Shown here: positions 22,469 through 29,851 of the stretch, in pieces
Layout of the letters: every line of letters starts with the position of its first letter
How positions within the stretch are numbered: the stretch's first letter is position 1
DNA from: a virus
Length of the DNA stretch: 41,593 nt
Virus record (IMG/VR): IMGVR_UViG_3300021964_000158
Location: 1-41,593 of that record
Direction: 5' to 3' (one strand)
Made by a program: the position numbers and the translations under genes
Notes under the pieces: model-generated
Told to the model about the DNA's origin: nothing
The model's input: only the letters and a program-made list of their open reading frames with translations
Database searches by the model: none

Positions 22469-24736
22469 ATGACACAGACACTAACACAGAAATCGATGCT
22501 TGCTCGCCTACTGGCGAAAGAAAATATCGAAGTTGTCCAAGGCAACTTTCCTACCGCATACTTTGATGTTGAGAACCGTGTATTAGGTTTGCCTCACTTC
22601 AAAGAAGGTATGTCAAAAGACCTTTTAGATCTGCTGATGGGCCATGAGGTCGGTCATGCACTATACACTCCTGCTGACGGCTGGCACGACTCTGAGAAAG
22701 AAATTCCTGGTGTGCCTCGCCCCTTCATAAATATTATCGAAGACATCCGTATCGAGAAAAAGATCCTCGCTGAATACCCAGGCCTCCTTGGCGGGTTCAA
22801 GCGTGGTTATCAAGAGCTTCTCGACCGTGATTTCTTTGGCATTGAGAATGAGGATGTTAATGAGATGTCTTTTATGGACCGTCTCAACATCTTCTCAAAA
22901 TCTCGTGGCCTTGTGGATGTATCATTCACAGAAGAAGAGCAACCTTTCGTTAATATGGCGATGGGTGTGACCAAGTGGGAAGATGTTCTTTCAACTTGTA
23001 AAGCTCTTTGTGAGTGGTTGGGTGTTGAGGCACCTGCTCAAGATGAGCAAGAGACTGAGATGGTCGAGATCGAGATTCCAATTTCTGCAATGCCTGGCGA
23101 CATTGACCAGGAAGAACAAGAAGGTGAGGAATCATCTTCACAAGAGGAATCAACAGATGAAGCAGAAGAAGATACACAGGAATCTTCTAGCAGCATGGGC
23201 GATGGGGAAGAAGAAGAAAGCTCTGAAACTCCAGCAGGCTCTGATGCAGAAAATTCTGAAGAAGAAGCAGAAGAACCAAAGCCCGAGCCAGTAGAAACTG
23301 TTGGTGGCGAAGAAGGCGGCAAAATTAACAAACAGGTTAACATGCCAAAAGATCCTGCTGCTGTTAAAACAGATGAGGCCTTCCGTGCTAATGAAAAGAC
23401 ACTTATCAATAATGCTATGGCAGCAGATGGAGAGCTATTCGTTAAGGGTTTGACTCGAGAGCAATTTGAAATTTCTAAGATTTCGTTTGCAAAGCAGAAA
23501 GCAGCTCGTAACGAATATATTGAGCGTGGGTTTCGAGGTGCTGACTTCCCTCAAAACAAGTTTGATGAGTGGATGAAAGAGTCTAAGTCCCAGGTCAACC
23601 TGCTGGTTAAAGAATTTGAGATGCGTAAGGCTGCTTATCGTACCCTACGGGCTCGCACTTCGACCAAAGGTACTCTCGATGTTACCAAACTTCACAAGTA
23701 CAAGTATGATGACCAATTGTTCAAGCAGGTCACTAATCTTGCAGATTCGAAGTCCCATGGTATGATTATGTTGATTGACTTCTCGGGTTCAATGTCTCGA
23801 GTGATTGAGTCGGTCCTACGCCAGACATTGATTCTGTCTCAGTTCTGCCAGCGTGTGGGTATCCCTTACGAAGTATACGGATTCACAAACTCATCCGGCA
23901 AAACTTACACTACTCAGCGTGAGTGGTCACGGGACAACAACTTCCACACTCATGTAGAAACAGACATGCAGATTACAGAGCTTCTCACTTCTGCAATGTC
24001 TAAGCAGGACAAGCAAGAAGCAGTTAAGTTCCTGTTCAATGTGTGGCGTCATATGTATTATCAATCTACCGAGTTTGATAACATGCGTGGTACGCCTTTG
24101 AACTTGTCTTACATGGGTCTGCACTACATTGCTGAAGATTTCCAGAAGAAGTACAATGTTCAAAAATTGAATGTGACTATTTTGACTGATGGTTACTCTG
24201 ACCGTCTAGACCTGGTTCAAGGTAAAGATGTTACTAAAGATGGTGACCGTTGGAGCGAGGTTGTTCACAACAAGAAGCGTGAAGGAAAGATTACTGTTGA
24301 CTTCCGTGGCAAGCAAATGAAGATGGAACTCAGCCGCTATGATTATGGCACAAGCGACAAAGGTCCTCAGCAGGTTCTTTTAAAGAATCTCAAGAAGGAG
24401 TTCAACTGCTCGCTTGTTCACTACTTTGTTGCTGATGGTGCTTCCGAGTTCCGTAGGCAAGTGTCTAATGTGACTGGTTATACGGATATGCAGAAAGCAG
24501 TTACCACTGCTCGTAAAGCAGGTGCTTTTGTAGCGGATAACAACTGTGGTTTCGACCGCCGTCTCATCCTCGAGGCCCGTGGCGATGTTCTTCGCTTCCG
24601 CAAAGATGGTGAAGATGAGCTAGATGTAAATGATACAATGACTGCCGCTCAGATCGCCTCTGCTTTCAAGAAGCAATCACTAGGCAGCAACAAGAAGCGT
24701 TTCATCTCCCAGAAGTTTGCAGAGATGGTAGCATAG
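22469..24736 (+). CDS. CobT-like vWA protein with HExxH domain
   Basis: A 755-residue protein with three parts. Residues 1-210 contain GHEVGHALYTP, a zincin-type HExxH at 59-63 followed by IIEDIRIEKK that could give the third metal ligand. Residues about 205-310 are a low-complexity Glu/Ser/Gln linker. The C-terminal part is a vWA domain with MIDAS start MLIDFSGSMS (Asp437) and a later TILTDGYSD. This resembles CobT of the cobaltochelatase-type CobS/CobT pairs found in T4-like phages, where chelatase activity is unproven. The partner AAA+ gene lies downstream with its own promoter. Codon use in this gene is noticeably less AT-rich than in the flanking small genes. Confidence 0.85.
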   Translation: MTQTLTQKSMLARLLAKENIEVVQGNFPTAYFDVENRVLGLPHFKEGMSKDLLDLLMGHEVGHALYTPADGWHDSEKEIPGVPRPFINIIEDIRIEKKILAEYPGLLGGFKRGYQELLDRDFFGIENEDVNEMSFMDRLNIFSKSRGLVDVSFTEEEQPFVNMAMGVTKWEDVLSTCKALCEWLGVEAPAQDEQETEMVEIEIPISAMPGDIDQEEQEGEESSSQEESTDEAEEDTQESSSSMGDGEEEESSETPAGSDAENSEEEAEEPKPEPVETVGGEEGGKINKQVNMPKDPAAVKTDEAFRANEKTLINNAMAADGELFVKGLTREQFEISKISFAKQKAARNEYIERGFRGADFPQNKFDEWMKESKSQVNLLVKEFEMRKAAYRTLRARTSTKGTLDVTKLHKYKYDDQLFKQVTNLADSKSHGMIMLIDFSGSMSRVIESVLRQTLILSQFCQRVGIPYEVYGFTNSSGKTYTTQREWSRDNNFHTHVETDMQITELLTSAMSKQDKQEAVKFLFNVWRHMYYQSTEFDNMRGTPLNLSYMGLHYIAEDFQKKYNVQKLNVTILTDGYSDRLDLVQGKDVTKDGDRWSEVVHNKKREGKITVDFRGKQMKMELSRYDYGTSDKGPQQVLLKNLKKEFNCSLVHYFVADGASEFRRQVSNVTGYTDMQKAVTTARKAGAFVADNNCGFDRRLILEARGDVLRFRKDGEDELDVNDTMTAAQIASAFKKQSLGSNKKRFISQKFAEMVA

Positions 24737-24745
24737 TAAAAACCA

Positions 24746-24770
24746 ATGGGTCCTTAGGGGCCCATTTTTA
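24746..24770 (+). terminator. Intrinsic terminator after the CobT-like gene
   Basis: ATGGGTCC/GGGCCCAT 8-bp stem with a TTAG tetraloop followed by TTTTTATT. Confidence 0.88.
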
Positions 24771-24798
24771 TTTCCAATCAAAATAATTAAAAAAGTTG

Positions 24799-24827
24799 TT
24801 GACATTCTCGCTAAGTATGTTACTATA
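24799..24827 (+). promoter_or_regulatory. Sigma70-like promoter
   Basis: TTGACA at 24799-24804 and TACTAT at 24821-24826 (16-bp spacer). ATGT/ACAT flank the -10 much as in the 9975 promoter. The leader has TTGATTGAAAGAGG. Confidence 0.75.
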
Positions 24828-24854
24828 TACATGTTGATTGAAAGAGGAAAGAAA

Positions 24855-25016
24855 ATGTTCGGAATCTATATGACAAACTTTCGGTGCATGTACTCAGATA
24901 CTTTTAAGTCTCTTGAAGATGCGCTTGCTAAAGCGAAAGACATCGGCTTTGAATGTCAGATTATCGAATACAAAGGCCGCAACAAAAATGTGGTAAAAAT
25001 TGTGAAAACAATTTAA
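24855..25016 (+). CDS. 53-residue conserved hypothetical
   Basis: Short protein MFGIYMTNFRCMYSDTFKSL... from ATG 24855 with GAGGAAAG upstream. The pattern 'SLEDALAKAKDIGFECQIIEY' is seen in small marine phage proteins. It is placed between the CobT-like and CobS-like genes with its own promoter. Confidence 0.65.
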   Translation: MFGIYMTNFRCMYSDTFKSLEDALAKAKDIGFECQIIEYKGRNKNVVKIVKTI

Positions 25017-25024
25017 AAAAGTGC

Positions 25025-25052
25025 TTGACAGATGCTGAAAAAGCACTATAAT
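25025..25052 (+). promoter_or_regulatory. Consensus promoter embedded in an inverted repeat
   Basis: TTGACA at 25025-25030, 16-bp spacer, perfect TATAAT at 25047-25052. GTGCTT (25021-25026) and AAGCAC (25041-25046) form a 6-bp dyad spanning the -35 and spacer. It drives the AAA+ gene. Confidence 0.85.
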
Positions 25053-25091
25053 GTAAGTATGAATTGTGAAAATCCTAACGGAGATTATATT

Positions 25092-26270
25092 ATGAAACTC
25101 AATGCTGACCAAAACGCTATCCTTTCTGCTCTTATGTCTAAGAAAGAAGGCGAGACAATTTTCTCATGGCGAGAAATCTTCGACACTGCAGTCGAAGTAG
25201 GTCTGACTGAAGGTAAGGCGTTTACCTTTGCTAACAAGTTCCCAAAGGTAAAGCGTGGTGTGTACAACTTGCAACCTGCTGTTAATCCGGGCGCTAATGT
25301 GGTAGAGATGCCTCAGCGTGCGGTTGCTCCTGCATCACCTGCACCAGTGGTAGGTAAGGTTCAGAGCACCTCGTCTGATGAGGTCTATGTGCCCGAGAAG
25401 GCGGATACTTTCGTTGCTTGGGGTAACTTTACTGACCTCAAGAAGATCGTTGCTTCTCAGATGTTCTATCCTACTTACATTGCCGGCCTGTCTGGTAACG
25501 GTAAGACCTTCATGGTCGAGCAGGTTTGCGCTCAAGCAAAGCGTGAGTTCGTCCGTGTTCAGATCACTCCAGAAACTGATGAGGATGATTTGATTGGTGG
25601 TTTCCGTCTGCTGAATGGTGAGACAGTTTTCGCTAAAGGCCCAGTCATCAAAGCGATGGAAGCTGGTGCGATTCTTCTCATTGATGAGATTGACCGTGGT
25701 TCAAACAAACTAATGTGTTTGCAAGGTGTGCTTGAAGGCAAGCCAGTCCTCATCAAGAAGACAGGCGAGGTAGTAAAACCTGCTCCTGGTTTCAATGTGA
25801 TTGCTACGGCAAACACAAAAGGTAAAGGCGATGAGGCAGGTCGTTTCATCTCGGCTACCATCATTGATGAGGCCTTCCTCGAGCGTTTCACAATTACTAT
25901 GGAGCAGCCATATCCTACGGCAGCAACCGAGAAGAAGATCATTGTGAACCACATGTCTGAGTTCAATTGCATCAATGAGGAGTTTGCAGAGACTCTTATC
26001 AAGTGGTCTGTTGCAATCCGTAAGACATTCGAAGACGGTGGTGTTGATGAGATTGTTTCTACTCGCCGCCTGTGTCACATTGTCCAGACATTCGGCATCT
26101 TCAACAATCAGCGTAAAGCGGTTGAGATGTGTGTGAACCGCTTCGATAGCGATACCAAGGTTGCCTTCCTCGACTTGTTTGACAAGATCGCTGGTGGCGA
26201 GGACTTGAACCTGGTTGACTCTGCTAACACTGTCAGTACTGCGGAATCGGTAGATAATGTTCCTTTCTAA
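25092..26270 (+). CDS. CobS/MoxR-like AAA+ ATPase
   Basis: A 392-residue protein; ATG 25092 (ACGGAG upstream) is correct because the transcript starts near 25059. The first 90 residues form a separate domain joined by an Ala/Pro linker (APASPAPV). The AAA+ core has Walker A AGLSGNGKTFMVEQ (Lys138), Walker B AILLIDEIDRG, and sensor 1 NVIATANTKGKG, followed by the CobS-type RFTITMEQPYP and a helical lid with STRRLCHI. CobS/MoxR ATPases act with vWA partners as chelatases or chaperones. The phage pair may remodel a protein; cobalamin synthesis is unlikely because no other cob gene is present in this window. Confidence 0.9.
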   Translation: MKLNADQNAILSALMSKKEGETIFSWREIFDTAVEVGLTEGKAFTFANKFPKVKRGVYNLQPAVNPGANVVEMPQRAVAPASPAPVVGKVQSTSSDEVYVPEKADTFVAWGNFTDLKKIVASQMFYPTYIAGLSGNGKTFMVEQVCAQAKREFVRVQITPETDEDDLIGGFRLLNGETVFAKGPVIKAMEAGAILLIDEIDRGSNKLMCLQGVLEGKPVLIKKTGEVVKPAPGFNVIATANTKGKGDEAGRFISATIIDEAFLERFTITMEQPYPTAATEKKIIVNHMSEFNCINEEFAETLIKWSVAIRKTFEDGGVDEIVSTRRLCHIVQTFGIFNNQRKAVEMCVNRFDSDTKVAFLDLFDKIAGGEDLNLVDSANTVSTAESVDNVPF

Positions 26271-26291
26271 TACCAATAAATAGTATTACAA

Positions 26292-26318
26292 GGGGAGCCT
26301 TGTGCTCCCCATTTTTTT
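26292..26318 (+). terminator. Strong intrinsic terminator
   Basis: GGGGAGC/GCTCCCC 7-bp stem, CTTGT loop, then A and seven T. Confidence 0.93.
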
Positions 26319-26332
26319 AAAAGGAATTAACT

Positions 26333-26713
26333 ATGCGTTATACGATAGCCCTACTGTCCTTTACCTTAATGCACCAATACGAAATCTGGATGTACTCATT
26401 AGATGCTCTAGCGGTAATAATGATTGGATCATCTCTTTTCTTGTACTGGATGTTTGCCAGACAATTAACTGGAGCAATTACACTACAAATGGAAATGGGA
26501 GAAGAGTGGGATCCAGGATTTGCCTTTGGTCGAAAAGCAGCAGAGGGATTAGTTCTAACTATCCTATACCTTGCAGGTAGTTCCTATGCACTTATTAGTA
26601 TGTTTGCCCTACCCTATGTTCTAATATCTTTATGGGCCGAAATTTTCTGCTTACTAATCTATGCAGGAATTATTGAAGTGGTTGAAGCTGACCCAGAAGA
26701 CGATGAAAGTTAA
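26333..26713 (+). CDS. Multi-pass membrane protein, unknown
   Basis: A 126-residue protein with predicted membrane helices around residues 2-15, 21-43, 70-90 and 92-115, and an acidic tail (EVVEADPEDDES). AAAAGGA precedes the ATG. Its stop overlaps the stop of the convergent minus-strand gene in the palindrome TTAA. Function unknown; late or lysis-related roles are possible but unsupported. Confidence 0.68.
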   Translation: MRYTIALLSFTLMHQYEIWMYSLDALAVIMIGSSLFLYWMFARQLTGAITLQMEMGEEWDPGFAFGRKAAEGLVLTILYLAGSSYALISMFALPYVLISLWAEIFCLLIYAGIIEVVEADPEDDES

Positions 26714-27186
26714 GAGTTATAGGTCAATAAAAGCCAAACAAACCATCCTAGTATACCTAGACCAGCCGAAATCAATAAGGTGATTAGTATCCCATCCGTC
26801 CATGCTCTTCGTCTTTCTTTTTGAGCGTAGATAGCTGCTTGTCTTTCTTTTCTAATTTTATTTTCCATTTGAACTAATTCATTCCAAGCAGAAGGACCTT
26901 TACTAAATGAAATAAGTTCTCTTAATTCATCTCGCATCTTTTCAGCTTTTATCTTTGCTTGCCATGCTTCAAGAGCTTCTTGCTCAACAGTTTTACTTGC
27001 CACTAGCTTTTTAAATAGCGGTGGTTTTTTTGCATGGTCATGGGCCTTATTCAAATCGGACATAGCTCCCATCCAGCGACTTAAGTCACCTGCCATATCT
27101 TCTACTTCCCTGCCAACTTCAAATCCTTTTTTAATCATATTATAAGCGGCAGATGCGGTGGCTAATGCCGTTACTGGATCTATCAT
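26710..27186 (-). CDS. Tail-anchored coiled-coil protein of the late cassette
   Basis: A 158-residue protein, last gene of the minus-strand cassette. The N-terminus DPVTALATASAAYNMIKKGFEVGREVEDMAGDLSRWMGAM is a pattern I recall in marine T4-like phages. A long charged helix follows, and a C-terminal transmembrane segment (ILITLLISAGLGILGWFVWLLL). The topology fits a C-tail-anchored inner-membrane protein or a virion-associated protein. AAAGGAAAG precedes the start. Confidence 0.72.
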   Translation of the reverse strand: MIDPVTALATASAAYNMIKKGFEVGREVEDMAGDLSRWMGAMSDLNKAHDHAKKPPLFKKLVASKTVEQEALEAWQAKIKAEKMRDELRELISFSKGPSAWNELVQMENKIRKERQAAIYAQKERRRAWTDGILITLLISAGLGILGWFVWLLLTYNS

Positions 27187-27201
27187 ATCTTTCCTTTTTA
27201 A

Positions 27202-27822
27202 TTATGACAATCTATCATAACCAAAATATTCAAAATCTTCTTGCCAATGTGAATAGACAAACTCTTTCGCAAAGTCGGTCTTGTAATAATCTCTCCAATT
27301 AACCTTTTTGCTAGTATTAATTTTACTAACGGGTTTTTCAATACCTAATATATTTCGTATTTCTTCTATTTCTTTATTTAAGTTTTCTTGCCTAAGGATA
27401 TAACTAGGTGGGTTACTCATATCCAGATAACTTTTCTGTTTTTGAATACCAGCAAAATCCCAATTGTGTCCAACTGGTTTTTCAAAATCAATTCGATTTA
27501 ACCAATCATCAAACGTCCCACTAAAATGCTTTAATGCTTTATCATTAGTCATCCCAGGTGCAGCAAGAGGTATTTTCTGTGTAGGGCCATACTTATTATG
27601 CCACTCAATTCTAAAATTATACCAACTAACTAATCTTGCATATGGATTTCTGCATACCACAAAGTATTTTGCCGTGGGGAACTTTGCAAGCAATTCTTTT
27701 GCATTACCATGCTTTTCCCCACGCCAAGTGTCACCTTGAGTCGATAGCCAATTTCTAATTGAAGTGCCACCGGTTTTAGGTATATGTACAAATCCTAAAT
27801 TATACTGCTTTAAATATAACAT
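27202..27822 (-). CDS. Sulfotransferase-family protein
   Basis: A 206-residue protein of the PAPS-dependent sulfotransferase fold. FVHIPKTGGTSIRNWL (residues 11-26) is the 5'-phosphosulfate-binding loop. YFVVCRNPYARLVSWYNF (53-70) is the 3'-phosphate-binding motif with Arg58 and Ser66. It would move a sulfuryl group from PAPS to a hydroxyl or amine of an unknown glycan or small molecule. An APS kinase-like gene at 32772 on the other strand could supply PAPS. It starts two bases after the upstream stop in this operon. Confidence 0.85.
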   Translation of the reverse strand: MLYLKQYNLGFVHIPKTGGTSIRNWLSTQGDTWRGEKHGNAKELLAKFPTAKYFVVCRNPYARLVSWYNFRIEWHNKYGPTQKIPLAAPGMTNDKALKHFSGTFDDWLNRIDFEKPVGHNWDFAGIQKQKSYLDMSNPPSYILRQENLNKEIEEIRNILGIEKPVSKINTSKKVNWRDYYKTDFAKEFVYSHWQEDFEYFGYDRLS

Positions 27823-27823
27823 A

Positions 27824-28426
27824 CTAATTTGCTAAAGGATTATCCAATGCCCTCTGTAGTTTCTTAGTTAATCTGCCCTCAAGATCTTTCAATTCACGGT
27901 CAACCTTTGACTCCATATCATCGATACGGTTTTGACCTGACTCTTGCAATCTGTTTGCCTTCTCGTCATAGTCATTTTGCAAAGCATCACGCTTGTTCTC
28001 AAATCTTTCTTCAGCGTTCGCTATAATATCTCTTGTTTCAGCTTCTTGCTCACGGATCTTATCTTCCATTCTATCGACTTGCTTTTCAATGCCTAAGATA
28101 TCATCTCGTAAACCCGATTTGATATCTCGAGTGTAATCGACTGCCTCTTCAAGTTTAGTTTCAATCAATACCATTCTTTGTTCGAACCCAGCAATCTTTT
28201 CTTCGTACTCTTGTTGCTGTTCAACAAAAGCAATCGCCTGTTCGACCTTTTGATACATAAGGAACCCTCCGTAAAGAGCACCGATAACAGAACCTAAAAC
28301 AGCAACTAATGCGCTAACTGTCATAAATGTGACTTTGATACCGAAGATCCTAAATTCTTTATTCTTAAGATCCTCGATACCTTGTTCCATATTTTCTAGA
28401 CCTTCTCCGAGATCTTTATTTGCCAT
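27824..28426 (-). CDS. Membrane protein with long periplasmic/cytoplasmic coiled coil
   Basis: From the ATG at 28426 (GGAG upstream) a 200-residue protein: a short N-terminal helix, one transmembrane segment (ALVAVLGSVIGALYGGFLMY) and a long heptad-repeat coiled coil from about residue 70 to the end (EEKIAGFEQRMVLIETKLEE... ). In-frame Met codons further upstream lie inside the previous gene. It may form an oligomeric membrane-tethered rod. Function unknown. Confidence 0.72.
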   Translation of the reverse strand: MANKDLGEGLENMEQGIEDLKNKEFRIFGIKVTFMTVSALVAVLGSVIGALYGGFLMYQKVEQAIAFVEQQQEYEEKIAGFEQRMVLIETKLEEAVDYTRDIKSGLRDDILGIEKQVDRMEDKIREQEAETRDIIANAEERFENKRDALQNDYDEKANRLQESGQNRIDDMESKVDRELKDLEGRLTKKLQRALDNPLAN

Positions 28427-28781
28427 TTTTCTTCTCCAACTTTTTGATTCTAGCATCCAATTCGGGCCATACTTCAAACTCATGTAACTCCTTCGAAGGA
28501 TGACTGATTTGTTCTAATTGATTTAATCGTGCTTCGATCTCATCAATCTTTGCTGTTATTTTAGGATAGTTTCTACGCCAAGCATTTGGATCGTTTTGAA
28601 GCCATGTCCAGCCCCAACGAATAACTAAATACTCGAGCGTTGAGTCAAACTTCCCAACTGCCCATGTTGCCATTCTTGTATCCTTAAACCAAAACAAGAA
28701 AGCAGCGCCTAAGAGAGAACCTGCTATGGCAGTATAAATCCATAGCGTGTCTCCGAACATTGCATTAATCGTTTCCATCAT
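28416..28781 (-). CDS. Membrane protein with C-terminal coiled coil
   Basis: A 121-residue protein with one N-terminal transmembrane segment (YTAIAGSLLGAAFLFWF), a Trp-rich juxtamembrane region and a coiled-coil tail (ITAKIDEIEARLNQLEQ). It overlaps the lipase stop by four bases and the next gene's start. With its neighbour it may form a membrane complex. Confidence 0.7.
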   Translation of the reverse strand: MMETINAMFGDTLWIYTAIAGSLLGAAFLFWFKDTRMATWAVGKFDSTLEYLVIRWGWTWLQNDPNAWRRNYPKITAKIDEIEARLNQLEQISHPSKELHEFEVWPELDARIKKLEKKNGK

Positions 28782-29518
28782 TTTTCACCACCCTTCAATG
28801 CTTTACAATAATTGCCGATACCGTGATCCATCATTCCGTCTAATATGCCTGACTTCCAACCACGCCATTTATCTTTAATCATTTGCCAGGGTGTCAACTT
28901 TCTGACATTGCCATAGAAGTTGATGTAACGAAGTGTACCATGATGCTTGTATCCCATTAGGAACAACGGAACAGTTGTAACAAGGTCATTATTGTTCTTG
29001 TGTCTGTAATGTAAGAATTTACATGACTTGACAAATGATCTTGTACCTACCCGTGGTGAACCATATGTAAATAGACAGTCAATCCTATCAAATAGATTAA
29101 ACCTGGAAGCAGCAAGGGTAGCCATAGCGCCCCCGAGAGAATGACCAGTAATGTAGAAAGTACAATCACTCCCATGGGAAGTTTTGTGCGTTTTGATCTC
29201 ATCCCACACCTTTTCTAATTCGTTTTGGAACCCATTATGAACCCAACCGCCCGATACACCTCTATCTGGAAATGCATTTAAGTCAGCCAGAATATCTGAC
29301 AACTCGTCCGGTTCAGTTCCTCTAAATGCAAGTACATAAGTTCCTTGTGTTCTCATGTTTGAGGTTGTCCAAACAGCGTGTACTTGTGCGCCATCAATAT
29401 CCCAAAACTTGTGATTAGGATAACCCATTTCTTTAAATTTTTTCTTTGCTTCTTTCCCATCTAGGTAAGCAATTTCAGCCATTTTTGCCATCTCGCCACA
29501 GCGATGAATATGTTCCAT
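28778..29518 (-). CDS. Class 3 lipase (alpha/beta hydrolase)
   Basis: A 246-residue lipase of the fungal-type class 3 family (PF01764). The oxyanion region is YVLAFRGTEP near residue 65, and the nucleophile elbow is ITGHSLGGAM with Ser127. LFTYGSPRVG and a downstream Asp (NNNDLVTTVPLF) and His (MDHGIGNYCKAL) complete the likely triad. There is no signal peptide, so it would act in the cytoplasm or reach the membrane when the cell opens. Phage lipases of this type may aid lysis or modify host membranes; that is inference. It sits mid-cassette between small envelope-type genes. Confidence 0.88.
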   Translation of the reverse strand: MEHIHRCGEMAKMAEIAYLDGKEAKKKFKEMGYPNHKFWDIDGAQVHAVWTTSNMRTQGTYVLAFRGTEPDELSDILADLNAFPDRGVSGGWVHNGFQNELEKVWDEIKTHKTSHGSDCTFYITGHSLGGAMATLAASRFNLFDRIDCLFTYGSPRVGTRSFVKSCKFLHYRHKNNNDLVTTVPLFLMGYKHHGTLRYINFYGNVRKLTPWQMIKDKWRGWKSGILDGMMDHGIGNYCKALKGGEK

Positions 29519-29527
29519 ATTAACTCC

Positions 29528-29851
29528 TTATAATTGCAATTGATATCCCAATACCAAACCCATGCTATTGTTTTCCATTGCCGGCATTATAAAGAAATTA
29601 TTATGGTTTAATCTCGTCATCGGAATCACATCACTATTCGAATATCCTGTAACGAAACCAAACTCAACGGCTGTATTTTTACCTAACGATTTTTCTATTC
29701 CTGCATAAAGACTTAAATTCTTTTCACTGTTATAATATGCTCCTACTATGTAATTATCATATTTGAGTTTTGCATATGGATGAATTTCATTATATTCACC
29801 CTGTAACCCCAAATGAGTACTCAATGCTACCCCGTATAAAAATTCCATCAT
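29528..29851 (-). CDS. Small beta-barrel-like protein
   Basis: A 107-residue protein with alternating strands (KYDNYIVGAYYNSEKNLSLYAG, AVEFGFVTGY, MGLVLGYQLQL) like a small eight-strand barrel. No typical signal peptide: the N-terminus MMEFLYGVALSTHLG is only weakly hydrophobic. I recall similar proteins in cyanophages and other marine phages. The start overlaps the upstream stop by four bases. Confidence 0.65.
   Translation of the reverse strand: MMEFLYGVALSTHLGLQGEYNEIHPYAKLKYDNYIVGAYYNSEKNLSLYAGIEKSLGKNTAVEFGFVTGYSNSDVIPMTRLNHNNFFIMPAMENNSMGLVLGYQLQL

Noticed and set aside
23038-23409. A 123-codon Ser-rich minus-strand frame inside the CobT-like gene
   Set aside because: It is the antisense of the Glu/Ser linker (GAA/GAG codons read as TTC/CTC), with no ribosome site.
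22469-26270. A true cobalamin biosynthesis cobaltochelatase
   Set aside because: No CobN-like subunit or other cobalamin gene is visible, and the CobT-like protein has an HExxH domain; the names are used only for similarity.
25559-26276. Two long overlapping minus-strand frames opposite the AAA+ gene
   Set aside because: They arise from the codon composition of the real gene; neither has a ribosome site, promoter or recognisable domain.
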